Shown: positions 51,301-58,914 of the stretch, piece after piece
Layout of the letters: the number at the start of each line of letters is the position of its first letter
How positions within the stretch are numbered: the stretch's first letter is position 1
From: Strongylocentrotus droebachiensis
Lineage: Eukaryota; Echinodermata; Echinoidea; Camarodonta; Strongylocentrotidae
Length of the DNA stretch: 64,000 nt
NCBI GenBank assembly: GCA_035222895.1
Contig: JAVYIG010002201.1
Location: 124,001-188,000 of the forward strand
Direction: 5' to 3'
The notes under the pieces: generated by a model
Told to the model about the DNA's origin: nothing
The model's input: only the letters and a program-made list of their open reading frames with translations
Databases searched by the model: none
Program-made: the position numbers and the translations under genes

Positions 51301-53156
51301 AGAGTTTCATGGACATTTTCCGTTTAGAGGATTCGTGTTAGTAGAATAATTAGCCGACGCAGGAATAAGAATTTAATAATAAAATATTTACCGATATAAA
51401 ACAAGTATCTAAAGAAAATCCCTCTCCCAATCCTCAACCAATTGGTAATTTTAATGACATCGATGATTTTGCATGAATGAAGGAATGTATTATCAATTAG
51501 TAACATATTTTCTTATTTTTGATTGATTTTTATTTTTTTTCTATGGAATTTTTTCTCTATTAAATTTACATTTACCATTCCCCCCCCCCCCCCCCATCCT
51601 CCCTGTATGATTGCTGGTGTTAGTGTGTTACTGATTAATCTGCATAATTTTAATTTTGTATTTTGTTAGTGCAATTGTTTATACCATGTATTTTTTCCTT
51701 TACTGGGAACTACATGTACTCCATACAAGTTTTTATAAACTTTTTTGTAGTTTGCGTTTTTTCTCTTACTATGTATATTTGCCATTCTTATATTATAATA
51801 TTGTTTTTATGCTTGAGAAAAATTTATAAACTGAACTGAACTAAACTGAATTATAGAAACATAACGAATTGTTTTAAAGTTACAGAATATTTTTTTACAG
51901 GTAGAAATTATTAATATTCTGCATTCGTATCATCATGTACCTACGGTATCACATTTGTAAGTTTTTAGGATACTTATCAAGTAACTTTATGATGTCCTTT
52001 GACTACTAATGAGATCAGGATTTGAAGGAGAGAAGAATGAATACAGAACGAAACAAAACGTTGAAGCAAACATTTTCCAGCCATGGTCATTCACCTGAGA
52101 GGTATCAGTCTAGGTGGTTGGCTTGGTGGAGGATGATGGATCTAGAGGATGATGGCTCTAGACCAGGGAATACACTCAGGAGGTACTGAAAGGGATGCCT
52201 GGATGGGGTGACCATGGTGATCATGGTGGTGGCAAACGTGTGGGGGGATCATTGGGACCCAAGGAAGTGGTTCTTATCGATACATACTCGAGACAAACTT
52301 GGAATAAAACATATCAAAAACAGATCTGGACTGCAACACTGTTCTTGAAAGAAAGGGTATATACACTGTAGCTGATAAATTCCGGCTAGTAACGCGAATT
52401 TATTAATTTGTCGAGAGTATAATGACCAAACAAAATCTGAGGAGAATTTTAAAAAAGGACGAATGAAAGAATGCAACAGTAACCATAATTCATTCGGTTC
52501 TTAAAGATAAACTTGAGTTCTGGTAATGCGATTGCATTGTGAAAGAAAAGGTGTGGAATGGATCAGAAAAAGTTGATCATATAGCATGTAAGTAATGGTG
52601 TGTAATGCAAGGTTCTGGAGTCATCAAAATCATCATAAATTTGGCAGAGTCTTGGTAAAGTAACAATCACTTACACAGAAAGATGTATATGGGACAACAC
52701 ACATGGTGTCGGGGCTAGTACTACCCTGATTTCCTTATCTTTCTATGCTCATTACTCAGCCAGTATACATTTTCTTCCAAAATTGTTTGGCACATGACAT
52801 TTATTTGTAATCTTGAACATTCAGTGTAAGTTTCGTTAGATTCTGTGAGAATTCATTTTCCTTTTTTACCAGAACTCAAGTTTATCTTTAATCTCGACCT
52901 ATAACGATGTAAGATTCGGTTCTTAATCTCGACCCATAACGATGTAAGATTTACCAAAACAACAATGTGACGTGTTAGAACTCACCTTTTTTGGTCGCAT
53001 CAAATGTATCATTGCCCCGTACATGCTGTATGTCATAGGTCAGCAGGCTCATGTTCTGTGACGGGTCGCTACGAATTTTGGCATTCAGTTTCTCAATTGC
53101 AAACCGGAAGGCTAGCTCCTCCTTACTGCTCATCCCATCCCGGTTGAATATTCCAC
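11650..53156 (-). CDS. GRIK: Kainate-type ionotropic glutamate receptor, gene overview (13 constitutive coding segments plus 1 alternative exon)
   Basis: The product is a ligand-gated cation channel subunit of the plasma membrane, opened by glutamate and assembling as a tetramer. Seen directly: in transcript order the exons give an amino-terminal domain, S1, M1, the re-entrant M2 loop, M3, S2, M4 and a short cytoplasmic tail, about 864 codons after the missing first exon. Vertebrate GRIK subunits are about 900 residues, so only the signal-peptide exon is lacking. All splice phases join. Kainate rather than AMPA identity rests on the overall match to GluK1-3, the [11 protein letters not shown] sequence with the E, I and D used by kainate receptors for sodium binding, and the ETVA C-terminus resembling GluK2 ETMA. 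The span includes a 25.8-kb intron full of transposons. Orthology to one particular vertebrate GRIK is not resolved here. Confidence 0.95.
12420..12676 (-). CDS. GRIK: GRIK exon: S2 end and transmembrane segment M4
   Basis: This 257-nt exon begins [20 protein letters not shown] and continues with the tryptophan pair and cysteine [10 protein letters not shown], part of the conserved S2 disulfide region. M4 is [20 protein letters not shown], followed by [14 protein letters not shown] on the cytoplasmic side. The match to the GluK2 sequence from YRDKITIAILQLQEEG to EFLYKSKKNAQLEK is close. The acceptor is atccctaag and the donor is AAG|gtaatc, leaving phase 0. Confidence 0.95.
13591..13819 (-). 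CDS. GRIK: GRIK exon: ligand-binding lobe S2
   Basis: This 229-nt exon encodes [20 protein letters not shown], then [20 protein letters not shown], and ends [16 protein letters not shown]. The glutamate in F-L-M-E-S-T is the agonist amino-group ligand conserved through ionotropic glutamate receptors. GYGVGTP is the family hallmark near the end of S2. The acceptor is gtttttgcag. The donor lies within TTAG|gtaggtg and leaves one base that joins GC of the next exon to complete glycine. A second possible gt four bases downstream would break the frame. Confidence 0.95.
15065..15625 (-). CDS. GRIK: GRIK exon: S1 end, M1, pore loop M2, M3 and start of S2
   Basis: This 561-nt, 187-codon exon is the channel core. 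[20 protein letters not shown] carries the proline, threonine-class and arginine residues that bind the agonist carboxylates. M1 is [20 protein letters not shown], the pore loop includes [14 protein letters not shown], and M3 contains the gating motif [16 protein letters not shown]2 begins after this and ends SGATNTFFK, with the A-T pair that contacts the ligand gamma-carboxylate. The Q/R position is glutamine, codon CAA at 15289-15287. The M1 positions that are edited in vertebrate GluK2 (I and Y) read ATC and TAC. The acceptor is cttacttag and the donor is AAA|gtaatt. Confidence 0.97.
16108..16317 (-). CDS. GRIK: GRIK exon: ligand-binding lobe S1
   Basis: This 210-nt, 70-codon exon begins [20 protein letters not shown], passes [14 protein letters not shown] and VEDGNYGGQ, and ends MVAELMER. 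The opening glutamate is the S1 ligand-site acid of the family, equivalent to E402 of GluA2. The tyrosine of EDGNYG is the conserved cap over the agonist. F-E-G-F-C-I-D-L-L is a hallmark of iGluR S1. The acceptor is cccacacag and the donor is AGG|gtacgt. Both boundaries are phase 0. Confidence 0.95.
16691..16731 (+). repeat. Two-copy 20-nt tandem repeat
   Basis: The unit ttttccatgtcttaatag occurs twice in succession with a 20-nt period. Confidence 0.85.
16790..16985 (+). mobile_element. tRNA-derived SINE with CA-rich tail
   Basis: The segment contains a B-box-like ggttcgagactgg, then cgtctttcggatggtgacg, ccccagacg, aataatcat and a tail gtaaaaacccaa followed by cacacaca. The same ordered blocks occur at 62711-62853, which ends in a long (CA)n run. 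An A-box-like gtggtacagtcagc lies upstream. It is intronic to GRIK and antisense to it. Confidence 0.6.
17201..17311 (-). CDS. GRIK: GRIK exon: linker and first strand of the ligand-binding domain
   Basis: This 111-nt, 37-codon exon begins [20 protein letters not shown] and ends [12 protein letters not shown]. It matches the G-T-W...N-R-S-L-I-V-T-T-I-L sequence where the amino-terminal domain passes into S1. NWT and NRT are candidate N-glycosylation sites. The acceptor is gttttctag and the donor is CTG|gtagga. It sits downstream of a 3.9-kb intron that holds a composite repeat array. Confidence 0.9.
17631..19984 (+). mobile_element. Composite repeat unit, copy 1 (contains a nested MITE)
   Basis: The unit opens ttgcaatgacgaccttcgtc and closes cgattgcatttctag. 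Near the right end is ggcgtcattgcacgc, giving subterminal inverted repeats GCAATGACG and CGTCATTGC. A short hairpin atcgt-tgtgac-acgat lies 7 nt before the terminal ctag. These ends recall Helitron-like or Helentron-like non-autonomous elements, but that class assignment is inference. The unit's left and right thirds are diverged direct copies of one module (for example ttgcacgtagtgcttg against ttgcacgcagtgcttg). A 503-bp MITE interrupts it at 18816. Confidence 0.7.
18816..19318. mobile_element. TTAA-flanked MITE (piggyBac-like target site)
   Basis: The element begins AGGTAATACAAAGTTTTGG and ends with the near-perfect inverse CCAAAACTTCGTATTACCT. It is flanked on both sides by TTAA (18812-18815 and 19319-19322). 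The adjacent duplicated repeat copy shows the unoccupied site cgccccTTAAacgtc at about 19998-20012. Target duplication, terminal inverted repeats and empty site together define the insertion exactly. It encodes no transposase. Confidence 0.88.
19985..20665 (+). repeat. Composite repeat unit, copy 2, truncated at its left end
   Basis: It starts tttcagactgcttttcgccc directly after the ctag of copy 1 and duplicates the right part of that unit without the MITE. It ends cgattgcatttctag. Divergence from copy 1 is low, a few percent by eye, so the duplication is fairly recent and either predates the MITE insertion or derives from an uninserted copy. Confidence 0.8.
20999..21050. repeat. CTT/CTC pyrimidine tract
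   Basis: A trinucleotide pyrimidine run lies in the intron about 145 nt downstream (transcript sense) of the GRIK exon ending at 21195. On the gene strand it is purine-rich. Confidence 0.85.
21195..21296 (-). CDS. GRIK: GRIK exon: end of the amino-terminal domain
   Basis: This 102-nt, 34-codon exon begins [20 protein letters not shown] and ends [13 protein letters not shown]. It corresponds to the E-G-L-T-G-R-I-T-F and D-V-I-S-L-K-E-E-G-L stretch that closes the amino-terminal domain. The acceptor is tttttctag and the donor is CAA|gtaaga. Both boundaries are phase 0. Confidence 0.9.
21297..22495 (-). other. GRIK intron with SINE and GA tract
   Basis: Besides the SINE-like segment at 22076-22258 and a (GA)n run at 22321-22344, nothing is recognised in this 1.2-kb intron. 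Confidence 0.7.
22076..22258 (+). mobile_element. SINE-like element with (ATT)n tail
   Basis: The segment atttgccacactccacccag, then gtaaatgggtacctggta, cagccg, caggagtgtcaag and gcgctatacaagaaccc leads to (tta)n. The same ordered blocks occur on the minus strand at 40997-41245, where a tRNA-like head is also preserved. The head is missing or degraded here. Confidence 0.65.
22496..22645 (-). CDS. GRIK: GRIK exon: amino-terminal domain, lobe 1 return
   Basis: This 150-nt exon encodes [20 protein letters not shown], a run with [19 protein letters not shown], and ends LHNDIES. It matches the A-L-M-Y-D-A-V and S-S-L-Q-C-...-P-W-R-F-G pattern, including the second cysteine of the lobe-1 disulfide. 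The acceptor reads gacagag|GGC. An ag two bases earlier would break the frame, so this choice is set by phase. The donor is TCG|gtaaga. Both boundaries are phase 0. Confidence 0.88.
23182..23343 (-). CDS. GRIK: GRIK exon: amino-terminal domain, lobe 2
   Basis: This 162-nt, 54-codon exon begins [20 protein letters not shown], corresponding to the D-L-F-A-L-D...Y-R-Y-S-G-V-N-M-T-G-F stretch of kainate receptors. It continues through [18 protein letters not shown] and ends EDAGMT. NMT is a candidate N-glycosylation site. The acceptor is ctcttttttag and the donor is ACG|gtaaga. Both boundaries are phase 0. Confidence 0.9.
23344..24553 (-). other. GRIK intron downstream of alternative exon B
   Basis: The 1.2-kb intron is AT-rich, except for a GC-rich island at about 24340-24490 that contains a perfect 6-bp hairpin, tgcccc-ggtaaa-ggggca. 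The island lies 60-210 nt downstream of exon B on the gene strand, a position where splicing control elements could sit. No direct evidence of function is visible. Confidence 0.5.
24554..24607 (-). CDS. GRIK: GRIK alternative exon B (54 nt), probable mutually exclusive partner of exon A
   Basis: Immediately downstream of exon A lies a second stretch of exactly 18 codons between ag and gt signals, reading [18 protein letters not shown]. Seven of 18 residues equal exon A (Q5, M6, Y11, Y13, I14, T16 and L18), with further similar residues. The acceptor is gtcataaatag with a weaker pyrimidine tract, and the donor is TTG|gttagt. Boundaries are phase 0 like exon A, so using A, B, both or neither keeps the frame. 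The preserved frame, length and splice sites argue for a functional alternative exon. A decayed duplicate is the alternative reading, and transcripts would decide. Confidence 0.75.
24674..24727 (-). CDS. GRIK: GRIK alternative exon A (54 nt), amino-terminal domain
   Basis: Eighteen codons encode [18 protein letters not shown]. The YYHYI.T.L pattern matches the MMTEYYHYIFTTL stretch of vertebrate kainate receptors, so this is the canonical version of this segment. The acceptor is preceded by a pyrimidine-rich run (cttcttcccgggagcag) and the donor is CTG|gtgagt, a strong consensus. Both ends are phase 0. Only 66 nt separate it from exon B downstream, which has the same length and phase. Confidence 0.92.
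24728..25985 (-). other. GRIK intron upstream of alternative exon A
   Basis: A 1.26-kb intron containing a poly-C run (25351-25359), GA-rich sequence near 25380-25420, pyrimidine-rich DNA at 25440-25700 and a poly-G run near 25890. No exon or transposon is recognised. Confidence 0.6.
25986..26161 (-). CDS. GRIK: GRIK exon: amino-terminal domain, lobe 2 entry
   Basis: This 176-nt exon encodes [20 protein letters not shown] and ends [17 protein letters not shown]. It corresponds to the GLIRLQELI and FHVIFDCS region of vertebrate kainate receptors. The acceptor is cattttctag and the donor is AAG|gttaga, a non-consensus but acceptable GT donor. It leaves the frame in phase 0, which lets either of the two following 54-nt exons be joined without changing the frame. 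Confidence 0.93.
26913..27167 (-). CDS. GRIK: GRIK exon: amino-terminal domain, lobe 1
   Basis: This 255-nt exon reads [16 protein letters not shown] and then [15 protein letters not shown], matching the family pattern of a cysteine, G-V-A-A-I-F-G-P, then V-Q-S-I-C and P-H-I-Q-T-R-W. It ends [15 protein letters not shown]. The cysteines fit those that form the conserved lobe-1 disulfide in this family. The acceptor is ctctttgcag and the donor is AATG|gtaaat. Phase 1 to phase 1 boundaries agree with both neighbours. It is separated from the upstream coding exon by 25.8 kb of repeat-rich intron. Confidence 0.93.
27328..27840 (-). pseudogene. Degenerate reading frame of unknown origin with one internal stop
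   Basis: From 27840 a frame reads 91 codons including [20 protein letters not shown] and ending EEGMVA, then a TAA. It continues in the same frame through [31 protein letters not shown] and [19 protein letters not shown] to a stop. The balanced, charged composition across about 170 codons is unlike the AT-rich surroundings and suggests an old coding sequence, perhaps from a transposon. No family is recognised. It lies just upstream (transcript sense) of a GRIK exon. Confidence 0.35.
28400..28490. repeat. CT-rich microsatellite
   Basis: (CT)n with interruptions. It underlies a spurious S/L-rich frame on the plus strand. Confidence 0.9.
29260..30904 (+). mobile_element. Composite repeat unit, copy 3 (with duplicated 55-nt left end)
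   Basis: This unit starts ttgcaatgacgaaccttcgt, and its first 55 nt are tandemly repeated (29260-29314 and 29315-29369). The start itself is a hairpin, GCAATGACGA-acc-TTCGTCATTGC. It ends cacgattgcatttctag. The left and right parts are diverged direct copies of one module flanking a unique centre. It is oriented like all other copies in the window. Confidence 0.75.
30905..32465 (+). mobile_element. Composite repeat unit, copy 4
   Basis: A complete 1,561-nt unit that abuts copy 3 head to tail with no intervening sequence (ctag followed by ttgcaatgacg). It ends gattgcatttctag. It is the best reference copy for the family. Confidence 0.8.
32466..33885 (+). mobile_element. Composite repeat unit, copy 5, lacking the left end
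   Basis: It begins at tattcttacttcctcatctt, equivalent to a point about 53 nt inside copy 4, and runs to cacgattgcatttctag. It lacks the left terminal hairpin. Its right third is closer to copies 1 and 2 (gcattatctatggggcatat) than to copies 3 and 4, so it is a hybrid, probably from recombination between family members. Confidence 0.75.
36654..36718 (+). repeat. Three-copy 22-nt tandem repeat
   Basis: Three successive copies of cccttttataaatattac followed by aaaa. The middle copy lacks one base. Confidence 0.9.
37641..39881 (+). mobile_element. 5'-truncated non-LTR retrotransposon (LINE)
   Basis: The element holds the reverse transcriptase and C-terminal region only; the endonuclease domain is absent, indicating 5' truncation on insertion. 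The 3' untranslated part includes an inverted repeat, AGCACCAGC near 39559 with GCTGGTGCT near 39623, and it ends gaataaataaaaaattgaat. It lies in the GRIK intron on the opposite strand. The exact 5' junction with the MITE is uncertain by about 30 nt. Confidence 0.85.
37683..39487 (+). pseudogene. LINE reverse transcriptase, frameshifted
   Basis: The first frame (37683-38522) carries [40 protein letters not shown] and [20 protein letters not shown], which are the finger and first palm motifs. The second frame (from 38420) carries [40 protein letters not shown] and the catalytic FADDTS, then FLGIKI and the C-terminal [18 protein letters not shown]. The motifs place it in the CR1/Jockey/L2 superfamily. 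A single-base loss in the A-run at 38415-38420 explains the frame change. No other disabling change is seen to the stop at 39487, so the copy is young. Whether it is an assembly error is unknown. Confidence 0.9.
40997..41245 (-). mobile_element. tRNA-derived SINE with (TTA)n tail
   Basis: A tRNA-like head at 41240-41169 is followed by a body with atttgccacactcgacccag, gtagatgggtccctggtagg, ggctgccggag and gctatacaagaacc, then (tta)n at 41016-40997. In the head the ends pair (GTGTCG with CGGCAC) and a B box ggttcgagtct is clear. The body matches the plus-strand element at 22076-22258. Confidence 0.75.
42487..42514. repeat. CA microsatellite
   Basis: A short (CA)n run followed by cgcacacacg. 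Confidence 0.85.
42880..43162. repeat. Cluster of CT and CA microsatellites
   Basis: (CT)n at about 42880-42920, (CA)n at 42973-42995 and (CT)n at about 43106-43162. They produce a 168-codon S/L-rich plus-strand frame and E/R-rich minus-strand frames that are artefacts. Confidence 0.9.
44165..44232 (+). mobile_element. SINE 3' end fragment with (ATT)n tail
   Basis: The segment tgcgccaggagtgtcattta followed by catggcgcattataaatg and (att)n matches the tails at 2465-2641 and 22076-22258. Confidence 0.6.
48069..48314. repeat. Poly-C and CT microsatellites
   Basis: (CT)n at about 48069-48134, then a poly-C run and (CT)n at 48232-48314. Confidence 0.9.
48779..48808. repeat. CT microsatellite
   Basis: A short (CT)n run followed by ccccc. 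Confidence 0.9.
48889..49086 (-). other. Unrecognised 65-codon reading frame in a GC-richer island
   Basis: The frame contains [20 protein letters not shown], then [18 protein letters not shown] and [19 protein letters not shown]. Its composition looks protein-like and is clearly different from the AT-rich and microsatellite frames around it. No family is recognised and no firm splice sites are assigned, although ACAG|gtgtga within it resembles a donor. It could be an exon, an alternative first exon, or chance. Confidence 0.25.
49568..49748. repeat. Poly-T/poly-A low-complexity stretch
   Basis: Runs of T, then long A-rich DNA with scattered g and c, then T again. Confidence 0.85.
52887..52955 (+). 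repeat. Two-copy 35-nt tandem repeat
   Basis: The unit with taatctcgacctataacgat followed by gtaagatt is repeated with one change (cccataac). It lies 30-100 nt downstream, in transcript sense, of the first GRIK coding exon found. Confidence 0.9.
52986..53156 (-). CDS. GRIK: GRIK exon: start of the amino-terminal domain
   Basis: This 171-nt segment encodes the first strand and helix of the extracellular amino-terminal domain. It begins [20 protein letters not shown], the expected kainate-receptor opening (GGIF...EELAFRFA), and ends [18 protein letters not shown]. The acceptor is tttgttacag and the donor is G|gtgag. The first two bases complete a glycine codon begun in an upstream exon, and the last base joins TA of the next exon to make valine. 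Residues NMS and NDT are possible N-glycosylation sites. The exon that should supply the start codon and signal peptide was not found between here and 64,000. Confidence 0.9.
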
Positions 53157-56100
53157 CTGTAACAAAAACATTAACAAATATTAGAGTCAAAGTGTAAACT
53201 GGTATTCTTTTAATGGAAGAGACGGAAATTTAAATGAGCTACACGTTCAGGACAAAGAGCAGAGGAAGTGCAAACGTCAATGAGAAGAGCCATGGATGAA
53301 ACCCATTTATCATGTTTATGAGGGTTTAGTTATATACTAAAAAGGTAGAGGTGTCGGACAAGTTTGCAAAGTGATAAACAATAAATTACTTACCAACGAT
53401 TACATTATGTTTTCAGATTATATTTACTCTTGACATTTATGGAATTATCGACAGAAAATTCGAATCCGATGTCACATCATGCAACCTTTGTAATGCGACG
53501 ACACGCCCGCCCATATTGTCTCCCCTGACGCGTACGCTGAAATAGATTTACCTATGAATTAAGGTTTATTTCGTTGACAAATTCGAACTGGAGGAGAAAA
53601 CAGTGACCTGAATTTTAGTCAAATATTTTGAATTATTCATATCGTGCGGTTTTTAATTGGACCGTCCTGGGGGAGATCCCGGGAAATTGTCAACAATTAC
53701 TCCCCTCTTGAATATATCTTTGATGAGAAGCTTTTAATCATAAATGATAAGAGAGCGTGAAGCATATAATAATAGCTGTACGGTTGGGTTTTTTAAGTCT
53801 TTTCCCCTCGTGCTCCAATCCCTTTCGCGGTTTCAATTTTCTTTACTGTCCTTGTTTAACATTTTACTTCCCATAAGCTAATTATAACATGATTTGCATA
53901 CGTTTCAATTGAATTATTATCTGCTTATGCTTGTATTTTTTACAATTAATAGTGCCGATTCGAAGTTTTCCTCTTGTGACATGTTAATTTTACTTTAAGA
54001 CTTTTATTTCAAGGATTTGAATACATGTACATGTGTATAATTATGATTGGTACAATGTCAAAGCTTCATTAAATTCAAGATAATGCTTTAAAAATATTTT
54101 TTAGATCGTTTTTATACATGCCAGGAGAATGATGTACCTACATGTATTCACATTTTTAAATTTCCATGCTATCGTTTCCCTTTCCCCACCCTTCCTCTCT
54201 CATTCTCTCCCTCCCTCCCTCTCTCTCTCTCTCTCCCCCTCATTCTCTTTGTTCGCCATGCGTGCTCCAGTAGCTCGGGTATATTGTCTTGGGAAAGTCA
54301 CATTCATGTACTAACCTGGAACATTTCGCGATAGCCACACATGTTTCAAGTCGACTGTATCTGTTTGATTATGTTACTCGAGCCTGACCTTTCTTGTTTC
54401 GACACACCAATCCCTTTCGCAACCTGTCATTTAAACCCACACGTGAAGTGTGGCCCAACCTGTATGTGAAGCATGCTTACTAAATGCCACTTCATCTTGG
54501 TTTTAGATTCCTCCTCAAAAAAACTCGAGAGTCTGTGATAGGACTCGTTAAGCATTCTCCCAATAACCCATTTTTCACACCTGTCATATCGATACAAGGT
54601 ATTGAGATGGTATACAAGGGAGCTAATAAGTTTTTAACGGTTCACTTGCTTTGATTAGCGTCTGTCAGTACACTTTTCATTAAATACACAATTTATTTAA
54701 TACCAATTACAGTCTAAAAAGAATCACGTTTCAAGCAGAGATACAGATAATGTCCGTTTTCATGTATACAACAATTTTACTTGGATATCTATTACCCCAG
54801 CCCCCCCCCCCCAAAAAAAAAAAATGGACGGTCTTGTGGAGGCGTTTTAATGAGGTTACAGAGGCCATCAATATTTACGATTTTGTCAGTTTAGTGGAAT
54901 ACTATCTTCTCTTGACGGTAGGATAATCTGACATACACGTCATCGATATTGATCTAGATATTCCAAGGTCCGGAGAAGATGACATGTTGCCAAAAGAAAT
55001 TGTGAATATCGCTATTGAATGACAGAGTATAAGGTATATACTACAATTCTTTTTCGTTTTCACTATAGGCCGAGCTCATCTATACGAACCAGAAAATTGA
55101 AACTAAAATTAAACATCTAAAGTATGTCTTAAAGGGATCAATTACAAAAATGTACTATACTATTGGAAGTGAAAAGCACAGGATACATGCTTTATATTTA
55201 ATAAAGGAATTACATGTAAAGATAGATATTCGCACCTATCTCGATATGAAATGTAATCAAAAGAAATTCGATACAAACGAAGTAACAACAATATTTTCAT
55301 TATTTTAGTTAGTGATTATGTCGCGTTAGTTTCATGTTTTGTACTGTATATGATATACTACAATTGCATGAATTCTGTATATAAACACTGTTGTAAATAG
55401 CTGTAATTTCAGGAAATGAACAATAGAGTCCCTCGAAAGAGGATAAATAGGAAAAAATGTACTGTTATAGTGCTCTGTGAAAATGTAGCTGGTAAAGCTA
55501 TGAAAAGAAGAAGAGCAAGGAAAATGAAATATAACCGACTATAAAAGAAAAGTACAAATTTGGTTTGAATTACATTTACAGTGTACGTATCTGTGCATGC
55601 TCCTGTGAGCACATCCGTTTCTCACTATCTTACGACTTTTCGCCAAGATACCTGATTTGAAAGAGAGCTTAAATAGACCTCTATGTTCAGCATTGATCTA
55701 AGGTTTCTCTGCGATTGCCTGACAAACAAAGCAACACCGTTATTAACCCGTGGTGCTAAACAGACTGCTATAATATGTTGACAGTGCACTCGAAACAATC
55801 TCTCTTACAATCTATGGAACAGCAAGGTTCAGAGTCCGATACCTTTATTACTTTTGGTAATTTATTCGGGTGGGTGTTGGAATCAGCGTTGGAGACTGTG
55901 ATTATGTTGACTCAAGTCGTTTGTTCTGGTAAGAAGACACTTTGGTAATGATCACGTGATCTCTTCAATCTGAAAGTGAGCTGAGTGAAGGTCAAGGGTC
56001 AAGTTACTCCTGACATGTATAGAACGAGAGGAGGAGATGATATCAGTGGAGAGGAGGGATGCAAACTGGAGCACAGATCAAGAATGGAAGTCGAAACTCC

Positions 56101-56215
56101 CTTCTCACTTCCAGTTATCTTGTATTTTGAAGATTTCTTCACTGATATCTTAAAGAAAGGAGGGGAAAAGAAATGTAAAGGGACTGTAAACTGGGAAACA
56201 GAGGAAAGGTAGCGG

Positions 56216-56217
56216 AC

Positions 56218-56249
<32 letters not shown>

Positions 56250-56312
56250 AGGTGAGAGAGACATAGAGAGAAGATGTGTGAGAGAGAGATAGAGAGAGAG
56301 AGGGGGGTTAGA
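56216..56312. repeat. GA-rich microsatellite
   Basis: Imperfect (GA)n purine tract. Confidence 0.9.
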
Positions 56313-57748
56313 TAAGAGGGTAGAAGATGAACAGATAAAGGGAAGTGAAGTGAACATTAAGCCATGTACTCTATCACTTTAACATGGTTTCGCCTTTAAT
56401 TCATGCCAGCACTCTGTTGCACCTTAAGATTGATCGTGATTCCTTCGGATTGGTTTCAAATCCCCTAGCAACCAATCAGGATGCGTATTCCAGATGCCTC
56501 ATGTTGAAAGACTGAATGTGATTGGCTTTCTAGGGACATACCATCCATTACAAAAACCAATACCTTATACACAAAACAGACGACAAACAACAATAGTTGT
56601 TTGCGCAAAAGACTTGAAGGCAAACTTTGCAAGAATATCGGGAAAATAGCCATTTTATCATAAAGGCTTATTACGTAAATGTTGAATTAGCACTGGCAAA
56701 TGTTATCTACATTCTGTGTAAACAATGTAATTGTATAACGCGCAGTAAAAAGTTTCGAAATGTTGAGAATATTTCATATAAAAAAGTATCTTACTGCATC
56801 ACATTTTCACGAATCACATATTGGTGACTTGGTATCAAACGTCAAACACCTTAATAATTGCAACAGGACTTAATGAATTCAATATTAGAGTTAATCAGGT
56901 AATGTGGGTCTATAATGTACGTCAATAATACTGCACTGAGTAATCATAAAGATTATGATGATGGCGTACAATAACCCTTTGTACGGGACACAGGGAGACC
57001 GTTTCATAGACATACTGAATCCACATCTACCCAAGATCGTTCCTCCGTAGATGTCAACGTGTTCTATCAGCACAATGCCACCACTGCCGAACCCTCACTG
57101 TTGCATTGCGATCTGAAGAACATGCTTTCGTTAAAAGAGTAATTAGTCTAGTACATTCGTTTTATACGTGTATAAAGAAGTGGGTCTCCTGTTTTAGCCT
57201 CTTCTATTACTGTATGACGTGGAAAGTAGAAATGAAGATTTTGATTGCGAAAAGTCTCATCGAAACGAATATCACCTAAACGAAGTCATGGATTATAATT
57301 CGTTTCCTGATACTGTGCTCGTTCATTCGGATATTTCCAAGAATGATCAGATTTTTCTTTATCTTTCCTCTAAAAAAATTACCACGATTTTAATTATAGA
57401 ATGTTCTGCTGATTAAATAGGTCACTAAGCCCCTTTAAAATTTTCAATACACCAGCAGAAAGCGAAACTAAACGCGCGGCGGTACACTCCCGGGATATCT
57501 GCCTCGTAGGCGCTGAAAGATTAAGCCCCTCATAGTCCTGAATAGTAAGCTGGGATAGGGGAAAAGGGCCTCTCAATAGAGGGTTTATACCGGCGCGACT
57601 CGCTAGGGACAGCCTTTATTTGATTAGAGATCGAGAAGACTATAATCATACAATCACGGCTTGTCCATAGACACCTTGAATTGATTTAAGATGTGCATAC
57701 AAGACTGAAAGCAATGGGCCGACTTGACGAGATTGGATTACTATTCAG

Positions 57749-57749
57749 G

Positions 57750-57781
<32 letters not shown>

Positions 57782-57782
57782 A
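57749..57782. repeat. GA microsatellite
   Basis: Nearly perfect (GA)n run. Confidence 0.9.
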
Positions 57783-58380
57783 GGTGAAATGTGAAACCAT
57801 GTCGGAATGAAGACCAATTCCACATGGGCGGGAACATGATGACATGGCTTTTTAACCTAGACTTTCGAATGGAATGGATTAGTGATTCCTTCCTATTGAC
57901 TCATACAGCCGTTGTTATGTCACGTGATATGCTTACAGCCATTCATGAAGAAGTGAAGGCTAACATTTCCTGGAAATGGAATGCTTACTCAAACATGAAA
58001 AGATAGAAACATAAATATCTTGCAAGTTTGGAATATTCATGTCTTAATAACACCTCCACCAAGGCCGAACAAAAGGAACACAAATAGAGAGGATGAAGAG
58101 GTTTGAGCACACACACGAGAGAATAAGATGATGAAAAATGATGCAAGAATAGAGATCATATTTTGTTCATAAAAGAAGGATTTCTTTGTTTTAATAAATA
58201 TAGGTTCAGTTTACACGGGGTCGATATTGGTCATACGTATATATAGGGCTAAAAGATAAATAGCTGAAATTGTATTATCCGCATTTTAGAAACAAAGGAA
58301 AAATTAAGTTCTTTTCATAGCAAAGAAAAGGGATTGGATATTTAAACTAAGTTATGAACAGTCGAAGAAAAGGATTTAAA

Positions 58381-58914
58381 GGTACTATGTCCCATTTGCA
58401 GGCCAAAAAATGAAAAGGTTAAATTCCAACCGCATTTGAAAGATAATACTAATTTAGAACTTCCCTAAAAAAGGTGGGGCTTGAAAATGTCTTCAAGTGG
58501 GAAAATAACGACTATTAGTTGTCAAATCGACTTAGGAGCTATAGAGCCAATAAGTAATAGTGTTGATTTTCAGACCATTGTACCGAATGGTCATACATTT
58601 TGTGCTGCGCAAAGACTCAATCAGTTTAATTTTGGCCATCACAAGGAGTGGGTTATTGATGTAGACAAATGCTCATGTACCCTTTAGATCTACAGCTCAT
58701 TTTATGTATGTTATTACCAAAGAAGAAAAAAGCCAGTCAGTCACTCAATAGTGTCTGACAGTGAAGTCTAGCAAGTAAACGGGTTTCCTTGCATAATTTG
58801 AATGTTATGACACTGCTAACGTTCAAATTTCACAGATGGGACATACATGACATATTCATAATTCCTGCAAAGTTCTTCAGAATTTGAGGTTGGCTGCAAA
58901 AGGGACATAGTATC
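58381..58914. mobile_element. MITE with TACTATGTCCC terminal inverted repeats
   Basis: The left end is ggtactatgtcccatttgca and the right end, read inverted, is gatactatgtcccttttgca. TTAA lies next to both ends (58376-58379 with one extra A, and 58915-58918), suggesting a piggyBac-type target. A TA-type boundary closer in cannot be excluded. No transposase frame is present. Confidence 0.65.

Larger units (their letters stand above)
27168..52985 (-). other. Large 25.8-kb GRIK intron
   Basis: This intron separates the first amino-terminal-domain exon from the second. It contains the composite repeat array at 29260-33885, the MITE with nested LINE at 37392-40487, SINEs at 40997-41245 and 44165-44232, and several CT/CA microsatellites. 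Stretches without recognisable content include about 33,900-36,600 and 44,300-47,900. Nothing recognised interrupts the receptor gene with another conserved gene. Confidence 0.75.

Noticed and set aside
55409..55612. Hydrophobic minus-strand frame FIFLALLLFIALPATFSQ as the missing GRIK signal-peptide exon
   Set aside because: There is no ATG in a sensible place and no phase-1 donor that would join GGIF, and the stretch is AT-rich DNA that often gives hydrophobic frames.
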